Origin: Streptomyces sp. CB02366
GTDB lineage: Bacteria > Actinomycetota > Actinomycetes > Streptomycetales > Streptomycetaceae
Direction of reading: 5' to 3'
Assembly: GCF_001905905.1 (NCBI RefSeq)
Contig: NZ_LIVT01000003.1
Location: 1,131,001-1,195,000 of the forward strand
DNA length: 64,000 nucleotides
This document shows positions 53,925 to 60,766 of this stretch, piece by piece. Position numbers and translations under genes: made by a program. The number at the start of each line of letters is the position of its first letter. The stretch's first letter is position 1. The notes under the pieces were generated by a model that was not told the DNA's origin, did not search any database, and saw only the letters and a program-made list of their open reading frames with translations.

Positions 53925-54341
53925 ATGTCCAACGCGGCCAAGAGCTCCACCAACGCCTGGCTCTCCCTCCTGCTCGCCGGAGTCTTCGAGATCGGGTACG
54001 CACTCGCCGTCGGCGGCAGCGAAGGCTTCACCCGGCTGACCTGGTCCCTGGTCGCCGTGGTCTTCTTCCTGCTGACGCTCTACGCACTCAGCCTCGCCCT
54101 CCGCACGATCGACGTGAGCATCGGCTACGCCGTCTGGGCGGGCATCGGCGCGGTCGGCGCCGCGGTCTTCGGCCCGCTCTTCTTCGACGAGACCCTCACC
54201 CTGGCCAAGGGCCTCTGGCTGGCCGTCATCATCGTCGGGGTCATCTGGCTCAAGCTCGCCGACCGTACGAAGCCCGAGGCGGTCGCGGCCCCGGCGGCCG
54301 AGCGCCAGGTCACCGACCGGTCCGGCGCGCTCCAGGCCTGA
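53925..54341 (+). CDS. SMR-family exporter subunit, longer type
   Basis: This 138-aa SMR protein shares the four-helix layout with its partner (WLSLLLAGVFEIGYALAVGGSEGFTRL with the conserved Glu, then WSLVAVVFFLLTLYALSLAL, IGYAVWAGIGAVGAAVFGPLFF, KGLWLAVIIVGVIWLKLAD) plus a 28-residue hydrophilic tail. Unequal tails are usual in paired SMR pumps (EbrAB/YkkCD type). Gdx-type guanidinium exporters are also paired in some species; no guanidine riboswitch is seen, so the substrate is open. Confidence 0.92.
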   Translation: MSNAAKSSTNAWLSLLLAGVFEIGYALAVGGSEGFTRLTWSLVAVVFFLLTLYALSLALRTIDVSIGYAVWAGIGAVGAAVFGPLFFDETLTLAKGLWLAVIIVGVIWLKLADRTKPEAVAAPAAERQVTDRSGALQA

Positions 54342-54375
54342 CCCGCGCTCCCGCCCCGACGCGTCGCGCGACGGT

Positions 54376-54427
54376 ACGCCCCCGGCGTCCGCCCCCCATC
54401 AGGAATGGGGGCGGACGCCGGGGGCGT
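54376..54427. terminator. Convergent terminator
   Basis: Perfect 21-bp arms (54376-54396 with 54407-54427) and a 10-nt loop separate the SMR gene from the SDR gene. It marks the left border of the signalling/biosynthetic locus. Confidence 0.92.
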
Positions 54428-54432
54428 GTCCG

Positions 54433-55203
54433 TCACACGGCCGTGCGGCCGCCGTCCACCGCGAGGGCGGCCCCGGTGGTGAACGAGGAGGCGTCCGAGC
54501 AGAGCCAGGCGGCGGCGCGGGCGATCTCGACCGGATCGGCGAGGCGCCGCTGGACGGCCTTGCCGCCGAATCCGGCGCGGACGGCGGGCCCGGCCGCGAG
54601 GAGGCGGTCCATCATCTCCGTGTCGGTGCCGCCCACCACGAGGGCGTTGACGCGGATGCCGTGCTCGCCGTACTCGGCGGCGGCGGCGCGGGTCAGGCCG
54701 AGGACCGCGTGCTTCGCGGCCACGTAGGGCGCGGACGCGGAGGTGGCGCGCACCCCGGCGACGCTGGAGGTGTTGACGATCGCGCCGCCGCCGGCCGCCA
54801 TCATGGCGGGGAGCTGGGCGCGCAGGCAGTGCCACACCCCGCGCAGGTTGACGTCGAGGGTGCGGTCGAACTCGTCCTCGGACAGCTCGTGCAGAAGGGT
54901 TCCGGCGCCGGCGCGGCCGGCGTTGTTGAACGCGCAGTCGAGCCTGCCGAACCGTTCCACCGCCGTGGCGACGGCCCGGTCCATGTCGGCCCGGCGGGTG
55001 ACGTCGCCCGGCACGGCCACGGCCCGCCCCCCGTCCTTCCTGATCCGCTCGGCGGCCTCCTCGACCAGGCGCGCCCTGCGGGCCACGAGGACGACGGCCG
55101 CCCCCTCCGCGGCGAAGTGCCCGGCCGCCGCGGCGCCGATGCCGCTGGAGGCGCCGGTGATCAGCGCGACCTTGCCGGGCAGCAGCGGTCCGCCCGCCGT
55201 CAC
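54433..55203 (-). CDS. SDR ketoreductase, probable butyrolactone/butenolide biosynthesis
   Basis: This 256-aa short-chain dehydrogenase has TGASSGIG at 16-23, NNAG at 93-96, catalytic S146/S147, Y160 and K164 (YVAAKH). Length is standard. It overlaps the upstream HAD-like gene by ATGA (55200-55203), and both lie next to an AfsA-like synthase and its receptor. In A-factor-type pathways a reductase acts on the AfsA product; this is the most likely role here, inferred from context. Confidence 0.85.
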   Translation of the reverse strand: MTAGGPLLPGKVALITGASSGIGAAAAGHFAAEGAAVVLVARRARLVEEAAERIRKDGGRAVAVPGDVTRRADMDRAVATAVERFGRLDCAFNNAGRAGAGTLLHELSEDEFDRTLDVNLRGVWHCLRAQLPAMMAAGGGAIVNTSSVAGVRATSASAPYVAAKHAVLGLTRAAAAEYGEHGIRVNALVVGGTDTEMMDRLLAAGPAVRAGFGGKAVQRRLADPVEIARAAAWLCSDASSFTTGAALAVDGGRTAV

Positions 55204-55913
55204 GCCGGAGCCCCGGCGGCGGCCGGCGCGGCCCGCCAGAACGCGCCCGAGGCGAGATCCCGGTCGATCCGCCGCACCAGGCCGTCGTCGAGCTCGTCGA
55301 GCCCGCCGATCAGATGGCGCACCCCGGCCTCCGCCATCAGGGCGCGCTGGTGGCTGTGGACGAAGGCGGAGGGGCGGCCGACGAATCCGGCGCCCAGCTC
55401 CCGGGCCGCGTCGGCGACCCGGGCCACGTCGTCGACGAACAGGGCCTGCTCGGGGCGGAGTTCGAACACGTCACCCGTGATCTCCCTCAGCCCGGGTCGG
55501 AAGTCGTTGGTGCAGACGTAGCCGGGGCCGTCGAACAGCTCGGCGTACCGCCCCAGATGGCGGTCGAAGTGGTCCTTGCCCAGGCCGCCGTAGCAGACCG
55601 TGCGCAGGCCCGCGCCGCGCAGTCGGCGGAGCAGTTCCCCCGTGCCCGGCGTGACCGTGACCGGGTGGCGGGCGAGGTGGGCGGCACGGTCCTCGAAGTA
55701 GGCGGCGAGCGCCTCCTCCCCGCTCATGGAGCCGCCGGTGGCGGCGGCGAGCAACCGCCCGGCGATGTGCTGCGGCTGGGAGAAGACGGACCTCTCCAGC
55801 TCGGCGGAGTACGTACCGCCCCGGGTGGTGACGAAGTGGTGGATCACCGGGCTGAAGGTGTCGTTGAGCAGGACACCGTCGATGTTCAGGGCGACCAGGC
55901 GCAGGGTGAGCAT
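55200..55913 (-). CDS. HAD-superfamily protein with Asn at the nucleophile position
   Basis: This 237-aa protein is a HAD fold: motif I is LNIDGVLLNDTF, with N10 where the catalytic Asp should be and D12 in the second position; motif IV is LFVDDVARVADA (D161-D162). The nucleophile change would block the usual phosphoaspartate mechanism unless another residue acts. It precedes the SDR gene in one transcript. Phosphatase activity on a phosphorylated butenolide intermediate is the role expected from the neighbours, but the change makes this uncertain. Confidence 0.75.
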   Translation of the reverse strand: MLTLRLVALNIDGVLLNDTFSPVIHHFVTTRGGTYSAELERSVFSQPQHIAGRLLAAATGGSMSGEEALAAYFEDRAAHLARHPVTVTPGTGELLRRLRGAGLRTVCYGGLGKDHFDRHLGRYAELFDGPGYVCTNDFRPGLREITGDVFELRPEQALFVDDVARVADAARELGAGFVGRPSAFVHSHQRALMAEAGVRHLIGGLDELDDGLVRRIDRDLASGAFWRAAPAAAGAPA

Positions 55914-56034
55914 GCTTCTCCGTAGGGTTCGTCGGAACGGGCGGAGCGGGGCAGGACAGCCGGGGCGTGCTGGGCGTGCTGGAGTGACCGGCCGGTCGGA
56001 CGCACCGGTCGGGTGGCGGGGCGGAGCGTTCGGG

Positions 56035-56676
56035 TCAGGACATCAGCGCGCTGCCGCGGGCGGGGGACGTCTCGGCGCGGGTGATCACGGACGGGACCGC
56101 GATGCCCGGCAGGATCAGGTTCCACATCTGCTGGGTGCGTTCGGGAAGGTCCCGGCGGCTGCTGACGACGTTGGAGTACATCTGCATTCCGGTACAGGCG
56201 GCCACCACGAACTCCGCGACCACGGACGGGTCCACGCCCGGTTGCAGCTCGCCGGACTCCATCGCCTCGTGCAGGCAGCCGACCATGATCCCGCGGAAGT
56301 TCTCGTACGGGTCGGCGTTGAGGGAGCCGTTGATGGACGCCTGCTCGTTGGTCAGCCGTACGCCGGCCCGCAGCAGCGGGTCGCGCTGGAGCTGCCACGA
56401 CCAGACGAGGGTGAGGTCGATGAGGCGCTGGAGGCCGCCGGCGGCGAGCAGCGGCACCAGGGTCTCCGGCTGGCTGTTCATCACCGCCTTGGCCAGGTCC
56501 TCCTTGGAGCCGAAGTGGAAGTAGAGCGCTCCCGCCGTCACACCGGCCCGTTTGAGGATGCGGGTGATGCTGGCCCCCGCGTAGCCGAACTCGTCGAAGA
56601 CCTCTGCGGCGGCGTGCAGGAGGGCGCGACGGGTCTGTTCCGCCCGCTCCTGTTTCGGTTGTGCCATGACTCTCAC
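56035..56676 (-). CDS. ArpA-type gamma-butyrolactone receptor (TetR family)
   Basis: This 213-aa TetR repressor has RAEQTRRALLHAAAEVFDEFGYAGASITRILKRAGVTAGALYFHFGSKEDL (residues 7-58, read in parts) as DNA-binding domain, nearly the ArpA/ScbR pattern. The C-terminal ligand domain carries the aromatic-rich MYSNVVSSRRDLPERTQQMWNLILPGI end seen in gamma-butyrolactone receptors. It sits divergent from the AfsA-like gene. It probably represses the biosynthetic locus until the signal accumulates. Confidence 0.9.
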   Translation of the reverse strand: MRVMAQPKQERAEQTRRALLHAAAEVFDEFGYAGASITRILKRAGVTAGALYFHFGSKEDLAKAVMNSQPETLVPLLAAGGLQRLIDLTLVWSWQLQRDPLLRAGVRLTNEQASINGSLNADPYENFRGIMVGCLHEAMESGELQPGVDPSVVAEFVVAACTGMQMYSNVVSSRRDLPERTQQMWNLILPGIAVPSVITRAETSPARGSALMS

Positions 56677-56801
56677 CTTCCCAAAAAGAATGCTCCTTAT
56701 GTTAGCCGGGTGGACGGTGGTCTAGGCAAGTCCGGTCTCTAGCAGCTGAGTTGGCCGCGATCTTGGATCGCCCCCGGGGAAGATCGAAGAACGAGCCCCC
56801 C

Positions 56802-56830
56802 TTGACTTGAGAAAACAAAAGAAACATTAT
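56802..56830 (+). promoter_or_regulatory. Promoter of the AfsA-like gene
   Basis: TTGACT (56802-56807), 17 bp, CATTAT (56825-56830) is a strong vegetative-type promoter in an unusually AT-rich stretch (56808-56835). The start would be near 56837, giving a short leader. A receptor site could overlap this stretch, though I see no clean ARE palindrome. Confidence 0.6.
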
Positions 56831-56850
56831 TTTTGGAGCGGGGGCAGGGA

Positions 56851-57837
56851 GTGCTGATCGCGGATCCTTCCGTGGCCGCCCGCGCAAACCGTCGACCTTG
56901 GGGGGCCAAGTTGTCTGTTTCTGTACTGAGCCGTGATGCGCAGCCGGTCCAGCAGTCGCAGGTGCACCAGTGGCAGGTGCACAAGCTTCGGGGCGAGGAA
57001 GTCCTGCTCAGGACCTGGTTAGAGACGAGACCGGGCCACTGCGTGCTCACGGCGCGCTGGCCGCGGGGACACGAGTTCTACCGGCCCTCGGGGGGGTCGT
57101 ACGATCCGCTGCTCCTCGCGGAGACCGTGCGCCAGGTCGTTCCGCTGCTCTCCCACGCGGTGCACGACGTGCCGCGGGAGTACAAGCAGGCGTGGGAGGA
57201 GTTCAGCTTCGCGGTCGAGCCGGCGGCCTCGCGGGTCGCCGCCGCGGACGAGGTGCGCCTGGTGGTGTCCTGCTCGGACGTGGTGCGGCGCGGCAGCAGG
57301 TTCGCCGGTATGACGATGGACGTCGACGTCTACCTGGGCAAGCGGCTGATGGGGATCGCCCACACCCGGTTCAACAACCAGCCCGCCGCCGTCTACCGCC
57401 GTCTGCGCGGGAGTTACGCGGACCTCGACGCGGCGCAGGAGGGCTGCCTCCCGGTGGGGCCGCCGGTGGACCCGCGGCGGGTGGGCCGCACCTCCCCGGA
57501 CGACGTGGTCCTGTCGCCCGCGCTGGGCGGCGAACGGCCCGGCCGGTGGCTGCTCCGGGTGGACCCCGCCCACCCGGTGCTCTTCGACCACGTGGTGGAC
57601 CACGTGCCCGGGATGCTCCTGCTGGAGGCGGCGCGGCAGGCGGCGCAGGACGTCGGGGGCCCGGGCACGGCCGTCATCGGGATGCGGACGGACTTCGTGC
57701 GGTACGTCGAGTTCGACGCCCCCGCCGTCGTGGTGGCCGGCGAACCGGTCTCCGTCGGTACGGACCGGCGCCGGATCCCCGTCCGGATCGAACAGCACGG
57801 CGTCCAGGTCTTCACCGCCGAGGTCACCGTCCACTGA
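56851..57837 (+). CDS. AfsA-like butyrolactone/butenolide synthase with a TTA codon
   Basis: This 328-aa protein starts at GTG 56851. It has two hotdog-like halves: residues 60-180, with PLLLAETVRQVVPLLSHAV (86-104) and MDVDVYLG, and residues 215-328, with HPVLFDHVVDHVPGMLLLEAARQ (241-263), the hallmark of AfsA. AfsA joins a beta-ketoacyl chain to dihydroxyacetone phosphate. Codon 57 (57019-57021) is TTA, which needs the bldA tRNA, so signal production is probably tied to development. It is divergent from its likely receptor. Confidence 0.93.
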   Translation: MLIADPSVAARANRRPWGAKLSVSVLSRDAQPVQQSQVHQWQVHKLRGEEVLLRTWLETRPGHCVLTARWPRGHEFYRPSGGSYDPLLLAETVRQVVPLLSHAVHDVPREYKQAWEEFSFAVEPAASRVAAADEVRLVVSCSDVVRRGSRFAGMTMDVDVYLGKRLMGIAHTRFNNQPAAVYRRLRGSYADLDAAQEGCLPVGPPVDPRRVGRTSPDDVVLSPALGGERPGRWLLRVDPAHPVLFDHVVDHVPGMLLLEAARQAAQDVGGPGTAVIGMRTDFVRYVEFDAPAVVVAGEPVSVGTDRRRIPVRIEQHGVQVFTAEVTVH

Positions 57838-57952
57838 CCCCCGCGCGGCGCGGCGGGGCGGGGACCGGAGCGGCTCGGACCGACCGGGCCGGGGGAGCCC
57901 CGGACGGTCCGACCCCGGGGGAGCCCCGGGCCATCCGGTCCCGTCCCCGGCA

Positions 57953-57998
57953 CGGCGGGCGGCCCGCACCCCCGGGGAGGGGTGCGGGCCGCCCGCCG
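57953..57998. terminator. Convergent terminator
   Basis: Perfect 20-bp arms (57953-57972 with 57979-57998) with a 6-nt loop separate the AfsA-like gene and the phosphopantetheinyl transferase gene. Confidence 0.92.
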
Positions 57999-58003
57999 CG
58001 CGG

Positions 58004-58750
58004 TCACGCCGGGACCAACCGCGGCATCGGCTCCGGCAGTTCCTCGTACACGGTCACCGCGACGTGCACCGAGGCCGGGACCGCGAAGCTGGCCTCGTAC
58101 CCGGGAGGGGCGAGCAGCTGCCGCACCCGCCAGCCGAGCGGCTGACCGGTGAGGTCCAGCCGGTTCATGACGGCGGCCATGCCCTGCCCCGTCGCCTTGG
58201 CCATGGCCTCCTTGCGGGTCCACAGCCGGGCGAAGTCGCGGACCAGTTCGTCGCCCGCGCGGCCCCCCAGCCACTGCTGCTCCCTCGGGTGGAGGAACGG
58301 CAGGTAGCCGGCGACCGACTCCGGGGTCGGCCAGGACTCGATGTCGATGCCGATGGTGGCCTCGGCGACCGCGATGGCGACGTGGTCCCCGCTGTGCGAC
58401 ATCGAGAACTCCATGGGCTCGCCGACCGGCGCCGGATCCCGGATGGCGGGCCGCCCGTGCGCCCCGCCGCAGCCGGGGCAGGGCTGCCGCAGGAAGCCGA
58501 CGCTGCCGGGCGAGCAGCCGAGCGACGAACCGAGCACGCTCCGCAGCGCCCAGTGCGCGAAGGCGTAGGACTCCCGTCCGGCGTGCTGCGGTATCGACGC
58601 CAGGCGGCTTTGCTCCTTCTCGTCCAGCCAGTCGGGCGGGGTTCCGTCGGGCGGGAGGCGCTGCCCGGCCGGGGCCCGGACGATCCAGATGCCCACCGGA
58701 TCGAGGACCTCGCCCGGAGGCGCGTCGGACCAGGTGAAGTCGTGTGTCAT
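58004..58750 (-). CDS. Sfp-type 4'-phosphopantetheinyl transferase
   Basis: This 248-aa protein activates carrier proteins by attaching phosphopantetheine. It has the paired motifs IGIDIES (133-139) and WTRKEAMAKATG (177-188), which bind Mg-CoA. An extra CPGCGGAHGRPAI segment (91-103) resembles the P-loop/Cys pattern of Streptomyces Sfp proteins. It is last in the operon and should prime the carrier protein encoded 4 kb upstream. Confidence 0.95.
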   Translation of the reverse strand: MTHDFTWSDAPPGEVLDPVGIWIVRAPAGQRLPPDGTPPDWLDEKEQSRLASIPQHAGRESYAFAHWALRSVLGSSLGCSPGSVGFLRQPCPGCGGAHGRPAIRDPAPVGEPMEFSMSHSGDHVAIAVAEATIGIDIESWPTPESVAGYLPFLHPREQQWLGGRAGDELVRDFARLWTRKEAMAKATGQGMAAVMNRLDLTGQPLGWRVRQLLAPPGYEASFAVPASVHVAVTVYEELPEPMPRLVPA

Positions 58751-58805
58751 GTCGATACGGCTCCTGACGCGGCGGGAACCCGGCCGGCCCCCGCCACGGG
58801 TCGGA

Positions 58806-59048
58806 TCAGACGGTTGCTGCGAGCAGCGGCCACGGGCCGGTCGTGGCGTACTGCTCCAGGTCCTCGGAGGCGAGGTAGCGCCGGAACCCCGGCACCTGCT
58901 CCGCGGGGCGCAGCGCCCCGCGGTACAGCACCATGCCGCGCACCCCGGTGTCGTCGTCGCGCCAGCAGACGAGCGGGATGTGGTACTCCGGTGTGTCGCA
59001 GCTCTCCTGTACGGCGGCCTGGTAGCCGTAGGCGGGCAGCAGGCTCAT
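58806..59048 (-). CDS. Unknown 80-aa protein of the biosynthetic operon
   Basis: The ATG overlaps the stop codon of the racemase-like gene (ATGA at 59045-59048), so it is coupled to it. The 80-aa protein reads MSLLPAYGYQAAVQESCDTP, then EYHIPLVCWRDDDTGVRGMV, LYRGALRPAEQVPGFRRYLA and SEDLEQYATT. It has two Cys, no membrane helix and mixed fold. I recognise no family. The pattern of short strands with CWRDDDTGVRGMV could be a small binding domain or an MbtH-like helper, but the MbtH motif NxExQxSxWP is absent. Confidence 0.7.
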   Translation of the reverse strand: MSLLPAYGYQAAVQESCDTPEYHIPLVCWRDDDTGVRGMVLYRGALRPAEQVPGFRRYLASEDLEQYATTGPWPLLAATV

Positions 59049-59860
59049 CGGGCCACGCTCCCGGCCTCGGGGAGGACGCCGAAGAGGGCGCCGTAGTCGG
59101 TGATCCGCGCGGCGGCCCCGCTGCCGCCCGCGGCGTGCAGCGCGTGCCAGAAGAGCACCTGGTTCGCGGTGAGGACGGGGAAGCCGACGGTCTCCTCCAG
59201 GCCGGCGATGGTGCCGACGGCGCGGATGCCGTTGCCGGCGACCAGGACCGCGTCGGGCCGGTGCGGGGCGACGTCGGACTCGATCCACTTCACCAGCGCC
59301 TCCGGGGTGATCAGCTTCTGGTTGCTGGGCAGGCCGCAGGGGGCGTGGTGGACGACGTCGAAGCCGCGCTCACCGAAGTAGGAGGCGCCCAGGGCGGACA
59401 GCTCGTCGTCGAACCACGGCGGGTTGACCAGGGCGATCCGCTCGGCGTCCAGCGCGCGGAAGCCCGCCGCGGCGGCGTGGGCGGTACCGGTCAGCGGGAT
59501 GCCGCGGGTCCGCTCCGCGAGCCGCTCGAACAGCTTCTGCTCGCCGTCGGCGCCCAGGACGTAGGAGGAGCTGGTGAACCCCAGGGCGATGGAGTCCAGC
59601 GGGGAGGCGGCCAGCAGCTCGACGGCGTCGTCGATGAAGGGCGGGTCGATGAAGGCGCGCACCGGGTCGTGCGGGATCTTGGGGTCCATCTCCCCGCCGG
59701 GGCGCATCGCCCCGAAGTGGACGCGGGAGCCGTGGATGAAGACGTCGCGCGGGGCCATCGCCTGGAGCTCGGACTCGGGCCCGACGTCCGCGTGCGGGAC
59801 GACGACGCCGACGCGGGCGACCGCGCCCCACCCGTCCTCACGGGCCTGGAACTGCGTCAT
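59045..59860 (-). CDS. Asp/Glu racemase-fold protein lacking both catalytic Cys
   Basis: This 271-aa protein has the fold of maleate isomerase/arylmalonate decarboxylase: WGAVARVGVVVPHADVGPE, LDSIALGFTSSSYVLGADGEQKLFERLAERTRGIPLTGTAHAAAAGFRAL, and DAVLVAGNGIRAVGTIAGLEETVGFPVLTANQVLFWHAL. In active relatives a Cys lies in each of two loops (GCTSGS and the SCTxL position). Here they are F95-T96 and G209-N210-G211; the one Cys is C175, away from both. The fold is kept and the ends of the pocket are conserved, so it may bind a dicarboxylate or do non-cysteine chemistry. A 10-bp repeat lies in its leader. Confidence 0.75.
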   Translation of the reverse strand: MTQFQAREDGWGAVARVGVVVPHADVGPESELQAMAPRDVFIHGSRVHFGAMRPGGEMDPKIPHDPVRAFIDPPFIDDAVELLAASPLDSIALGFTSSSYVLGADGEQKLFERLAERTRGIPLTGTAHAAAAGFRALDAERIALVNPPWFDDELSALGASYFGERGFDVVHHAPCGLPSNQKLITPEALVKWIESDVAPHRPDAVLVAGNGIRAVGTIAGLEETVGFPVLTANQVLFWHALHAAGGSGAAARITDYGALFGVLPEAGSVAR

Positions 59861-59880
59861 GGGGTGCTTCTCCTCTTCTG

Positions 59881-59920
59881 CCGGTTCTTGCCGGTTCTTG
59901 CCAGTTCTTTCCGGTTCTTC
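59881..59920. repeat. Four 10-bp repeats in the racemase-like gene leader
   Basis: CCGGTTCTTG (on the minus strand CAAGAACCGG) occurs four times head to tail, two exact and two with one or two changes, starting 20 bp upstream of the racemase-like gene start. Further TTCTT-rich sequence continues to about 59945, giving a purine-rich minus strand. Such a tract may be a ribosome/binding-protein site or a slippage hot spot. Confidence 0.75.
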
Positions 59921-60024
59921 TGCTTCTTTTGCCGTTCTTCTGCTGCGACGTGCCGGTGTACGGGGGCCGCCGGTGTGCGGGTGCGGGCCCGGGCGCGCCT
60001 ACGGACGACGGCCCGGGCCCGCGC

Positions 60025-60753
60025 TCAGGCGGTCGCCTCGTCGGCGAGCGAGCCGCCGCTCACCGTCCCGGTGCCGCCCTCGTCGAGGAACTTCGGGTGC
60101 TTGCGGCGCATGTTCTCCATCACGAACGCGTACGGGACGTCGTCGAAGTCGCCGTGGTCGGTGAGGAACTCCATGCTCTGCCGCCCCTGCGCGTCGAAGG
60201 GGTGGTAGAGGCTGTCGCTACGGCCGTCGAACTCCAGCGGGGTCATGCCGTAGAGCCGGCACAGGAGCTTGTTGAAGACCGGGGTGACCTGGAGCCAGCG
60301 GCCCTCCAGGTACACGGTGGCCAGGCCGTGGAAGAAGACGTCGCCGCCGATGTAGGAGCGCAGCCGTTCGGAGGCGAGGTGGTTGCGGACGTCGCTGTAG
60401 TGCAGCCGGGCGGGGATGCCGACCGCGCGGCAGCAGGCGGCGTACAGCACGGACTTGTGCAGGCAGAAGCCCTTGCCGCCGGTGATGATGCTGGACGCCC
60501 GCAGGCCCTGCGGCGACAGGTCGGCGCCGTAGACCTCGTAGTGGATGCCGTCGCGGACCGCGTAGTAGAGGGCGACGGCGAGGTCGACCGGACCGGCGGC
60601 GTCGCGGTCGATCCCCTTGAGGGCCTTGTCGACGAAGGCCCGGACGGTCGGGTGCTCGTGGTCGAGGAAGTCGGTGGCCGCGGTGAGGCGGGCGAGGTCG
60701 TCCGCGTGCGGGCGCTCGGACGCGGGGGCGGCTTCGGTCAGGGTCTCGGTCAT
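60025..60753 (-). CDS. Transglutaminase-like protein
   Basis: This 242-aa protein has a transglutaminase/protease-like core: VALYYAVRDGIHYE, the nucleophile C97 (GGKGFCLHKSVLYAACCRAVGIPARLHYSDVR), and H142 (VFFHGLATVYLEGRW). The third residue is T157/N161 (WLQVTPVFN) instead of the usual Asp. In biosynthesis such domains can form amide bonds on carrier-bound acyl groups. It is coupled by a 13-bp gap to the acyl-CoA-dehydrogenase-like gene. Confidence 0.82.
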   Translation of the reverse strand: MTETLTEAAPASERPHADDLARLTAATDFLDHEHPTVRAFVDKALKGIDRDAAGPVDLAVALYYAVRDGIHYEVYGADLSPQGLRASSIITGGKGFCLHKSVLYAACCRAVGIPARLHYSDVRNHLASERLRSYIGGDVFFHGLATVYLEGRWLQVTPVFNKLLCRLYGMTPLEFDGRSDSLYHPFDAQGRQSMEFLTDHGDFDDVPYAFVMENMRRKHPKFLDEGGTGTVSGGSLADEATA

Positions 60754-60766
60754 GGCGTGCCTCTCG

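Noticed and set aside
56677..56850. Clean ARE palindrome for the butyrolactone receptor
   Set aside because: The region is AT-rich and promoter-like, but I found only weak symmetry, not a full ARE match.
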